Assembly (NCBI GenBank): GCA_030141605.1 | Contig: JAQGDQ010000280.1 | Location: 118,510-182,509, forward strand | Length of the DNA: 64,000 bases | From: Tubiluchus corallicola | Taxonomy: Eukaryota; Priapulida; Priapulimorpha; Priapulimorphida; Tubiluchidae | Direction: 5' to 3' | Part shown: piece by piece, positions 23,801 to 36,496 of the stretch | Layout of the letters: each line of letters opens with the position of its first letter | Numbering within the stretch: position 1 is the first letter of the stretch | Program-made: the position numbers and the translations under genes | Notes under the pieces: model-generated | The model's database searches: none | What the model was told of the DNA's origin: nothing | What the model saw: the letters and a program-made list of their open reading frames with translations, nothing else

Positions 23801-26800
23801 AGTACACTTAATCTGAAAAGCAAACAATTATACCTGTTCAGTCCGATTTACATGATCAAACAAACAAAAATAAACAGCTAGCTATTTATATTTTGATAAA
23901 TTGGGCACCATGTTTGCAGTAGATGTTTAACAAAACAAGAACAAACAATGTTTCATGAAAAGCAGAGGATTAATAACATAATTGCAATTTCACAAGCCAA
24001 TAAGCCTCTTCACAGCTTTCTTGTGCACATTTGCTGTAGGTCAAAGGTTAAGTGCACCACAGGAATGCGTCTTAACTACTACCATCACGTGACGTGCGCG
24101 TTTGTGTCAAGCAAAGCCGTATGCCACATCAGTTCAGTAACATCAGGAACGCATCTTAACTACTACCATCACGTGATGTGCATGCGTGTGTAAAGCAAAG
24201 CCGTATTCCACATCAGTTCAGTAACATCAGCTTTTATGTGATTTTCTTAATTACGCATCAGTTTTTGCATAGAGTGTTTTTTCCACAGGATTTTGCTTGG
24301 GAACAAGAAAAAATGAACTATGTAATGTTCTAGCTAGCTGTTAAAACCGTTACTATTATAATAGCATGGGCTGCTAGGCGTTGTCAAGTGTACACAAATG
24401 CGTTGTCTGGTACAGTTAACCTTTGACCTTTTCACGATCATCATCAATCGCTGGAATTATGATGAGGCTTACTGTGGTTTCAAAAGCTTTGCTTCTTGAT
24501 CACCATGCAACACATATTTTTGATTGATAAACTATTACGCAGTATAGTTTCTTAATGTAGTTCTGTTACAATTATTGTAACTGTATTTGGTTTTTCCTAG
24601 TCATAGTGCATAATAGTTATAAAATGATATGGTAATTTATAATGTAAAATTATATGCTGAAGCGGATTACAAATTACAAATAAGTAAAAATTGTAATTTA
24701 TCTAAACTTTCTATACTGCATAAGCTAACAGATTCTTGGAAGAAAGGAACAGCACTCTTACCTATCACATTGGGTTTTGCTCTCTTCCAAGGTTAGTGTC
24801 AGTAAGTCATTCTGAGACTTGAGATGTTCGATGCGACTGTTTGATCGTTCCATTTCCACCTCAAACTCCTGCACTTTAGTTTCTGACGGGGAAGACCCAT
24901 GGGAGAGTAGATTCTGGATGATTTCCTCGACGTCCGAACAGTCTGTTAGCGAAGAGGTCAGGTGTTCTGCTACTTTGGCACTTTGCAGCTGTAATCAAAA
25001 AGCAACTCTCAGTAAACGACCATCATAGGAATGGGCCGATCATTTCTAGGTCACGTATGAGGTACTGTTTGGAAGAGGTGCTGTAATTTCTGCTGATAAG
25101 GCTGCAAGCACATTTAAAAACATATTTTCAGCCCAATCAGGCTTTATGGCAGGGGTCCAAATTTTTTTTAGACTATTGACCCCCTGGGCGCTACCATTTT
25201 CAATGCTCATTGTTCTTCCAATGACGTCATTCGTCTTGAAGAAAAGCAGCGCACTGTCAATCTTCATCAAAAGTATAACAAATTTTACAAAAAAATAGAT
25301 AGCCAATTTTCTACTATTTTTGCGTAAACATTAGATAAGCTGCAGAAGCTTGAACTAGTTTAAACAGCGCGCGCTTACGAAAAGTCATGAAATCTCCCAG
25401 TTATGTCGTGATTTTCAAGTGAAGTGGAAGTCTATTCAACGATCGTATATTTCAAATCTATGCTTAATATAAGCAGTTCTTTGTAAATTTCTTTGTTATA
25501 TTTTTCTAAGTTTAAGTGACAACAGTAAAATAAACCCAACATACTGAGTGACGTGTTCTTTCCTGTAATAGTGGGCCATGCGCACTACATGCAAAATTCC
25601 AAAAAAATCCATGTTTTGTCATCTGTTGAACGCTAATGAGAACGCAGTACTGTATATAATTAATTTAAAACATGTTTACACTTCATAACTGATCATTGAT
25701 GTCAACATAGCGCAATCTATTATCTTTCTTCCTACCATTTCCACTAACACATCCTTCAACCCTTCCTGCATGATCTAACCTTTCTCCCAGTTCTTTTTTT
25801 GTTCACTCATCCATTCTTTTTTTATCGGGTTCACATGACAGTGGGCTTATACAAGCCTTCGCTTCTCTAGCCCACTGCAGTACAATTATTCTTTTATGAT
25901 AACGATAGTGTATGAAACATAACAATTTAATACAGTATGATGTAATAATTTTGATGTCACTGTGTGCTTAATGTCATTATATTGTACTGAATGTGATAAT
26001 AATAATAAATAAAAAAATAAAATAAATTACTAACACACTCACCCCAACACTGCTGATTTCTGAGCCAAGAATTTGCCTATCGCCCTGTTCCACTTTCTTT
26101 AAGCGCACTCGTTCGGCTATCTTAGTCACGGGTATCTCGTCCCGACTCGAGACACTGCGTTCCCCCGTGCTGGGGTTTATGCACCGGTTGGGAGAGCTGT
26201 TTAAGCTGCCTGCTGGACTAGATGTTTGAGCTATTTGTAGTTTGTGCTGGAGATCACGAACCTGAAATAATCATAGGCATCATGGCAGTTTGCCGAATTA
26301 ACTACGAATTTTCAACCAAGCATCAACTTATCGGTGACCGGCATAAAAACTTTTAGCTGACAGCATAGAAGGATTGAATTTATAGAGAGCTTGAAGTATA
26401 TTAGACTGAAGTTAGTGTCGACTGTTCTAGACTGATTCACTCTGGTGGTTGACACAAAGAATATGAAATTGTGTTGAACTGTGAGAGACTATTTCTATTT
26501 ACATATTTCACTATTATTTACAAGAAAGAAGACACGTGGTGACCGTTAAACAGCGAGTTTAAGAAAAAAGCGAGGCTGGCCTTGTCAGAGCTTCCCAAGT
26601 CACATGCATCCACTGAGCTTACCTGATTGGCTAGTAAAACTCACTAGCAATCAACACTACCATATATGGGAAGCCCAGCAGGTACAGATGACTAAGTAGC
26701 ACTGACCAAGGCTGCAACCTGGAGTAAACTTGATTCAGTTCAATAATAAATAATTTTATATGTAGGTGGCAGGACCCATTTAATTATTAGTAGTAGAAAT

Positions 26801-27102
26801 TTAAATTAAGAATCATAAGTGAAAATGTGCGACAACCGGAAATAAAGTTACAGGAAAAAAGTCACAATTTTGGCTAGAGTTATAGCTAGGGTTCTTTTTT
26901 CCTCTGCCTTTTCTGTGACCTTTTTACCTGTGATTTTTTTACCTGTGACTTTTTTACCTGTGACTTTTTTACCTGTGACCTTTTTACCTGTGACTTTTTT
27001 ACCTGGATTCAACTTAGCTTCTGCCTAATTTTCGTTTAAGTAAAATCATTGTACAAAAGGGATATTACTATAAAAGCCAAAATTTTTGCAGCTGTTTTTA
27101 AC

Positions 27103-27139
<37 letters not shown>

Positions 27140-30100
27140 CAACAGCTACTGTACTATAATAAAAGAGTTAAGGTGTTAAAACACTCATAAATGAGAATTG
27201 GATGCTATACTTGCTTTGCAAACTCTTCAAAGCTGATACTCTACATATGTACAAGTCACAAAATCAATTGGAAATCTTCATGCTGCAAAGGTTTACCATT
27301 AAGTTGTGTCACTTAATAAGAGAAGTTAACACAATTTGATGTGGGCTGGAGAATTGCGATTTTCTTAACGAACCTGCTACTGGCATAATCAGAATTAGTT
27401 TGTCCACTAATTGGGATGATGATAACTGACAGGCAGAACACAGGTCATTAGAGGATGCTGAGATTTCATTGATTTACCAACTATTAGCCACAGCAGCTAC
27501 ATATGTGTGCTGAAAAAGACCTGGGACATTTGTATGTGGCAAAATTTGCGAGCATTATTTTGTAATAAACGTTTGTTAAACGGGAAGGGAATTTTAAAGA
27601 ATATTCCAAACAATTTTCCACATTATATTACTTAGCATTACGCTTACCTAATTGAAAGACTTATGTAATTGGAAAAGAAAATTTTTAATAATTGAAAATA
27701 TTCGTACCAACTAGCAAAATGCCACTGACTCACCAAAAAACGTATTTTTTAATCTTATTTACAGTATAAAGTACTTTATGCTTGTGGTTAGTTAGCGAAG
27801 AGTGTGCTACGAATGCTCCAATTATTCTTCCAAACTTCATGCAATGTCATCCAAACTTGTTTTAAATCATTACCGTCAAAATGGCTGCACCTGACGGTTA
27901 TCGCAAAAGTTTAAATTTTCAAGTTTTATACAGCATTCCAGCTAACGATTGCTCTGTGTGCATTAGTGCAGTATAAAATTTCTGGACCAATTCTTTTTAG
28001 TTATATGTAGGTAAAAGCTATTCTTGTCCTTTCAGATGCATTAATCTCAATCAGATGAGTGAAAGAAGACTACCTTTTTCTTTAATCTATCTCTTTCTTC
28101 TCTCAGACCTCCGAGCACAGCCTTCGTTTTATTCAGATCTGACTCCTGCCTTCCCAATTGCTCTTGGAGGGCAATATTTTCTTGTCTTAATATGGACTTC
28201 TCCTGCTGTATCTGCTGCAACATGGCGGCAGCAAAATTTTCCTGGGTCGGCGTCGGTCGTGACTCGAAGCGCAACGACTCCATCTCACGACAAACCTGAT
28301 AAGAAGGAAACACGAAAAGTCACTACGTAGATCATTCAAAAGTGAAGATAATAATGTTTTTTATATAAACATATGTATTTACTATTTTGTCACTATGTAG
28401 ATTATTCAAAAGCGTTGATAATAACAATAATGTTTTTTATATAAACACATTTATTTACTATGTAGTAACTACATAGATCATTCAAAAGTGTTGACAATAA
28501 CGATAATGTTTTTTATATATAAACATATTTATTTACTATTTTGTCACTACGTAGATCATTCAAAAGCGTTGATAATAACAATAATGTTTTTTTATATAAA
28601 CACATTTATTTACTATGTAGTAACTATATGGAACATTCAAAAGTGGTGATATTAACGATAGACCTAATGATTTTTTTATATAAACATATTTACTTAACAA
28701 CAGCTTTAACAGTAAAGCACATATATTGCTTAACTAAAGTTTGCTGTTTTTGTAACTGTTGACATAATCCCATAAAACACACAACTTCTACTACACAAGA
28801 TAAGAAAAACCTAAACAAGATCATTCTGTCTCACAATAGGTGAAAAAGCAAACTAATACAAAATGGTTGTATAGGACTGACATAGGTAAGTTTTAAACAA
28901 AAACAGTAGCTATAAATACATAAATTCTTCTGTGACAAATATCAAGGGGAAAAGAAACAAGAGGTTCACATTTGTTTGTTAGATTTCAACATAAACATCT
29001 GGGTGTTAATAGCGACATCACATTAATTAGAAAATCTGCTAATTAGCAGGTAAAAATGATCACGTACCTGTATTGCTCTTTCTTCTACACTAGAACTGTC
29101 TGCATCTGCACTGTCTGTTTGTATAACGGGTTGGACAGTATCGGGTACAACTTTTTTGTTTGTCGTTGTTGGTACGTTATTTCCCTCTTTTACTGCGCAC
29201 TCTAGGTCAGTGACGACGCGGGATAATTCAGCGGTCAGGTCGTTGTTCTCAAATGCTTCTGAAATGACAACATTTACGGTTATCAGTAGCATTAGTGCCT
29301 AGGGTGATGTGATGCGTCTTTCTTATTTGATGTGGGTAGCTTTTAAATATTGTTTGATTGTTGTTGTTGTTGCTGCTGCTGCTGCTGTTATTGTTATTAG
29401 TGTTGTTGTTGTTGCTACTATTGGTCATAGTCGGTTGTTGTTGTTGTTGTTGCTGCTGCTGCTGTTGTTGTTGTTGTTGCTATTTGTCGTAGCTGGTTGT
29501 TGTTGTTGTTGCTGCTGCTGCTTTGTTGTTGTTGCTGCTGTTAATATTTTCTGCATTAGCATATGTGTAGTAATTTATTTTTGTAATAAATTATATGGCA
29601 ATATTAATGCTGAAATAAAAGGTGAATTGAATTGAAATTGATGAAGATTTTCTAGCTAGTAATTGTTTTATTATCCAGTACAGTTATTGTTTGGAGTGTA
29701 CTTAAACTGTAGTAAATTTTGCACAAGTAACAGTGTCAAATGGCTATACGGCAAGTCCTCTAACATCGAGATTTTTAATATCGACTTAATCAGTAGATAA
29801 AACGTTTAATTTATATAATTTAAGCAGCATTGATTTTTGCTTCTGGAACGTATCTCATTTGTTTTACAATACTTTCTATGGAAGTCTTGGTTTCGTTTAA
29901 TGGCGTTTCGCTTAATGTCGTATTTTTCTGGAACACTTTAGCGTCGTTAAGTGAGGACTTACTATATGTGTTGGACAAATCGTGGGATAGATCCACACAA
30001 AACACGGACTGCTTCTTTTTGTAGAACCCCAGTCATTTCGTTTAATTGGGTGAATCAGTTTCAACTTACCTTCAGCATGAACAGAGTGGTTAGCATTGTT

Positions 30101-31867
30101 GTCGTTGCTAGGCAACGTATCACCATTACTATGGTTGCTTTCACGACTTTCTGAATATTCGTCCTCTTCCCTAAAAATAACAAACGAACATGTAAGTTGG
30201 ATATGGCTCCCGAAAAGGCTCATGTTGATTTATCATCTCAGCAAAAAAGAGAAGTTACAAGAGTATCACTGGCTAAGAAATACTGTTTATTTCAATTTCA
30301 TTTTATTGTCTAGCAGGTATGAATGGTAAATTTAATTTAAATTTGTTCAGTAATTAAAAAACACGATGCGAAGGTAGATCAAAATGTTTTTGGCCTGATT
30401 CAGACGATGTCGACATAAAGGCCTGTTTTATGCTCAAGATTGGCTTCATTTCATTTTGGCAGCTTCAGCTAGCATCAATATGGTAAGTGAAGCAGTCCAG
30501 AGCAAGTATTGAAGATGGTCACCCACACATTTACTGAGTAGCTTCAATGTTGCTTTAATTTGGTCACTTTTATGCATGTAACTACTCGGCTAATCGTCAT
30601 CGAAGTTTTCTTGATGGTACAAATGCAAGCGGATGGATCTGTTTTCCTCTAAGAAGCCATAACAGTACTATTAACAAACCCTCATCTACAACAAATCTTT
30701 GTCCTGTTACGCGTTTATTTGGGTTTTGAAAACAATTATCAGCCCTCGTGTTGGATAAAGTCATGTCAGCTGAATAGAGGGAGCCACCAACATCAGTCAG
30801 TAGCACTAAGAGGAGGATTCAGTTGAAGAAGGAGCACTCCTATTGCAGAGTTCCTTTTGCTGGGTCACAAACTTTCGTTAGAGTTAATTGAGATTACATC
30901 GGGTGGCACAGATGAACAAAAATTAGGTATTCAGTTCAACTGGCATTCTTCAATCAGTCTCGACCTGGGGTGGGGTCGAGAACTTTTAGAAGCCCTCCCA
31001 GAAACAATTATTGTTCCCGTTTCTCACAGATTTTTGACCAACGCTTTCATAAAAGACCCACTACATAATGAATTTTATTAAGAACTGTTACATTCTGTTA
31101 GAAAGAATATAAAACTTTCTCTACGTTTTGACTATAAGATGGTATTCTTGAGAGTTGTTTTACAATTTCAGTGAAAGTAAATTATTAATTTGTGACAATC
31201 TGGCTCAGTAAACGTCTTGTGAATAACATTACCTGATAATGTTGTTTGACTGTCTTAGTATTTTCTTCTTTAATTCTCCAATGACACCATGCAGTTCCAC
31301 AAGACGCTCCTCATATCTAACAGTCTGCTTCTCAAGTCTCGTCTCTGTTTCACGTATCAAGCGAAGTTTTTCCAACTAGAATAGAACACCAGCCAATTAA
31401 CTAATTTGAAACCATTTGATGTTAACACAAACCTACACACACTCATGCAACTGGGGGATACATTTAGAAAAACAGGAATTAGATTATATGATATTAGATT
31501 AGACTGGCTATTCAATTTCTGTCCACTGAAGAAAGGAACACAAAACTAAAGAAGAGTTGCAGAAGAATGAGAATGCAAGCTTTACACAACATTTTCCATG
31601 TAAAGTCTCTTCTCTCGCTCTCTCTCTCTCCCTCCTCTCTCTCTCCCTCTGTCACTTTCTTTCTCCCTTCCTACTCTCTCTCTTTCTCACTTGTAATGTA
31701 AAAGTTAGCAAACTGAAACACCATTAGTAGAGTATGTATGTACAAAATTCTCATTATGTATAATATTGTTATCGTAAATAGCTATATTTTGTAAACGAAC
31801 CCCTGCAAATAGAGGGGAAACAATGTATTTATTGCTTAATAAAAAGACTTATAATAATGATAATCTC

Positions 31868-31909
<42 letters not shown>

Positions 31910-34900
31910 CCTCCCTCCTCTCTCTCTCTTTCTCTCTCTCACTCTCTCTCTCACTCACTCTCTGTCTCTCTCTCTTCTACCCCCTCTCTCTACCATTTAT
32001 CATCTTTCAACACCCATTAAAACTTCATCTCTACCAATTAAAAACCTCTCAATTATATACCGGCTTACTTTGTTCAAATGTGCATTCTCTGTACTAACAA
32101 TCAATGTATTCGCGCTGTCATTCAGGAAAGTGTCAAGGCATAAACTAGACAAGACTAATGATGTACCTGTCAGAACTTCTTTCACTCTAAGTACTCTTAA
32201 TTACTGAAAAGCTTTCCAGTTCATTAATACATGTCTGCTTTTACCAAGGTAATTATGCAATCCTTATGTAATCCGCAGTCAGGAAAATTTAAAATGTGAA
32301 TCGGTAATCTTAGATTGCCCGTGGGGAATGTCTAATGTGTGTACTCAGCAAATATACTATGATCCGTAAAGTGAAGATGTTATCTGCGATGGCGCATAAT
32401 AAAAATATTTTTATTTGTTATTAGTGCTAGAAACATTGCAACAAATCTCAATATTAGATAATTCCATGTTATCAATAGAAAGAGTGTACTTAGTCTTTGT
32501 AATAGAGTTACTATTAGTGAGAATGATATTTGTAAGCATTTAAGTGAATATGATGTGTTTTTTACTTCCTTCCCTTAGAAAGAAATAGATAGAAGTTCTT
32601 TATTGTTTTCGTTAATGCCTTGCCGATGTGGTTTATTCATTCATTTACTTTGTGTGCCACTAACTAAGTCAGAATTGTAAATATTTATAACTGATGTATG
32701 TAACTTTTGTCCTGAATGTACTTTTGTAAATATGAACCCAGAGTTTGCAATAAAGACTTAAATTGAACCAAAACCACGTAAAGGAAGGAACTGTGTGCGA
32801 TTTTCAAGTTTGGACATGTTAATTTTAACACTAAAATGATAAAAATTTGAAATGCGCTTAGTTAAATGTTAACAAAGACCAGTTACAGATTTTTTGCCAA
32901 AAGACGTATTTAGTAGCTATAAAGTTGTTAAACGATTTCCTTTTTAGAAAGGTTGAAATTCAAGTTTTTGTGGTTAAGAAAAGAAACAATGTCAACGTAC
33001 GCAAGTATATATATATTTATTTATTAGTGACAAAAATACATACAAGACATACATACAATGTCAGTTTTGAAATATACAAGAAAACAAGACATATATACAA
33101 TTTCAATTATGAAATATTATGACACTATAATTATACAAACAAAACAATTAGTAATGAAACAAATATTGTTAAATCTTCCTGTTAGTTATATTAGTTATTT
33201 AATGAAAAGTTTAATGATTTGTGTTTAAAATAAATTGTCATTCGTTAGGCCTCATTTTCAATATCTTATATGATCATAACATATACATATAATATAACTT
33301 CACAACGTGTGAAAACTCGAGTGTCTCTATAGCGTAGTGGTTATCGATGCTGCCTGGATAGCAGAAGTCCTGGGTTCGAGTGCCAGTGGAGATGCAGAAA
33401 GTTTAATTTTTAAGTTATCGATCGAATTCCTGTCATTTGGAAGTCAGCAGTTTGTGGTAAATACTTAAAAATCGTGAAGTAGATTAGCAACTATTGTAAA
33501 CAAGTTTCTTTCCGATTTCCAAAGAGAAAACAGCTTTACACGAACATACGTGATTCATCTCTGAAGCCATTGAAAGCTTCCTGCTGTGATGTTATCATCA
33601 GCTTCCTAATTAAGACGTATCGTGCCAAATTTAAATGCAAAATGTAATTTTAAATGAGGCATGGGACTAATTACCGATGCGCAAGTAATGCACAAGAATA
33701 TTCTATTAAATATTTATAAGATTAGGATTCAGTGTTAATCAAACGGAGCTTACACATCAGATTTTCCAAACCTGGGCTTGTAATTACGCATGCGCAGATG
33801 AAAAGTGGAAGAATAAGAAATTACATTAAATAAAGTCCACTATAAAGTGCAGGATAGCAAATGCAAAACAGGGTTAAAACTAAATAGTTTTGCTAGTAGC
33901 AGCAATTATTGAAGTGCCTCTTAGTAGGCTAACTGGCATTTTTAACTGCAAACAGAACTACTAAAAGACACTTTTTTCTGCTCTTGTTTCTCTACGTTCT
34001 TTTTTCGGGAAGTAAATATATTCTCGAACTTACTCAACATTTTTAATTTCTAGTTTGGTATCTGCTTCCCCCACAAAAGACTAGGACTGGTGGCGTTCTG
34101 CACGTGCTGGTTAAGCACTGCTGGGCTGATTAAACACGTGCTGCCACGGCGACAAGGGCGCCCTCAAATTCAGATAGGAATTTTGTCCTTTTGCACTTGT
34201 CCCATTTTGAAACAACTGGAACCACTGATTGTCGTTACAATTGGCATCAAGATATCACGTTGAGATGCTTATCGCTAAAATAATGTTGATTTGGCAAAAC
34301 TTGCGCGAATGACAGACTTAACACATATTTTAGACTAGAAGATTTGCACCCATGTAAGGCAAAACTTAAAAGAAAGGTCAAGCCTTCTAGGAAGCTACGC
34401 TTATTTCAGTGTTTGCGAAAAATGTTAGAAAGATTTAGCAATAAAAGTGTGACAAACACCTCGTGGAATTAGTAAAATCACTTTATAATCGCAATCATTT
34501 CGTGCATGAGCGCTCCTATGCTTCCACCAATGACGTCATTCATCGGCTACAGAAAAGCAGCGCATTGTCAATTTCTCTCAAAAGTATTGCAAAAACATTG
34601 GGTAGCACATTTCGTGAGATTTTGCGCGAACATTACGAAACTACAGAAGTTTGAATTAGCAGTGCGCGTTTAGGTAACCGCTCGGAGAAAACCAGGACGC
34701 GCTTACGAAAAGTCACGAATCCACCAGTTACGTCATATTTTCAAGTGAATGGCGGCTACCACTGCGCCTGAAAATTTCTATACAGCAGTAGTCCACATTA
34801 ACTTTATGTTTTACAGACAGTTTTTTTGCAAATTTCTTTCCTATATTCTTCTAAGTTTGAGTGACAACCGTAAAATAAACCCAAGAGTCTAAAAAACTTG

Positions 34901-35655
34901 CCGTTTCCTTTAAATATGAGACATTCTGCCTTTCAGCAGCATATTCCTGTTAACCTAACTTAAATCTGCAGGCGTCCGTGCTTTTACTGCAGATTTAGAA
35001 ATACTCGTTTCAATCTAAAATGGTTATTTTAGCAAACACCATCTGACATGCGCACAGGGAGTAAGCTGATTATCGAGAAATCACCAACATCCCTGCTCTC
35101 AATGCAAATGGGCGTTAACTTTAATCCAAAGCGTAATTTTTCCGCATAATAAAGTCATTAAGCTCTCGCCTGCACTGGGGCAAATACACATTTATCAGGG
35201 GGCGAGTTCAATAAAAAAAATCTAGCCGACGTTTTCCTATTTTATGCACCGTGTAGCATTTACATATTATTCACATTAAGCATTAGTGCGTGATTGTTAT
35301 CGAGGGATGTGATTAGAGCTCCGTGCAGCGCCGGGTTTAACGAAATTGTGCAACTTGGCGTGATTGTGCTGCCACGTATCGGCTAGAATTGACAAGGAAC
35401 AACCAGGCTTTGAAACTTAAACGGGCTCGCATTTTAAGAAATTCAAAAGACGAGGGAGCAAGGATACGTCTGGCGGATACGCGACCCGAAAAAAAAAAAC
35501 AAAAGCCACAAGACTGATAAACACAGCCAGGATTCAAGATATTTGTGCCACAGCTCAGAAAGTGTTCGAAAAGGTAGTCACTTTTTCTCGTCCATCCGTC
35601 CTTCCATCCATCCGTCCGTCCGTCCGTCCGTCCATCCATCCATCCATCCATCCAT

Positions 35656-35689
<34 letters not shown>

Positions 35690-36441
35690 GTCCATCCGTC
35701 CATCCATCCATCCGTTCGTCCATCCATCCATCTTTCCATCTTTTCATTTTGCATTTTCTCTTAGTTGTAGCTCAGTCGCTCTAGATATACCTAGGCAAAA
35801 AGGTCACAGACGAAAACCTGTATACAGTGACCTTTGACCCGTCACCTACGTATGGCTCAAATATCACAATTCCTGTTTGGTAAGTGACAATGCTGGTCAT
35901 AATACAGTACATTGCATTCTTCAAACGTGGTCTACACGTACTAAAAAGTGTAAAAAACACAAATCCCAAAAATGTCATAGAGCAATAATACCTGCCAGCA
36001 ACAATTGCTCTTTTACTGCTTGTGCAGTGAAAGATTTTAATGCAGTTCAGCAACTTGGATGCAACATTTAGCAACAGGGCGTAAGGGAGGTTTTGGCAGG
36101 ACCGGAATCTAGCCATTTATAGAATAAGCTACTTAAAGGATAAATGTCAGAGAAGTTTAATCAGCAGACATGTTTTAATGACATATGCAAGCTTCTATAA
36201 TATGTGCTGTCGCAAACAAGTAAATGCACGGAGATGCTAGAAAGAGGTGATCCCCATCCACTTGCTGACCAGGCCCAACACTGCTTAACATTGGTTGTCA
36301 GGTTCACATCAATTTTGTTCACACCAAACATCTTCTATTTCATTGCCAAAAAATGAGGAGAGTAACAGAGAGTCGAAGAGCATGGTTGAAATGAGACCAA
36401 AAGTCACTAAGTAAATTCATTGTATGCTAAAACAGACGACC

Positions 36442-36496
<55 letters not shown>

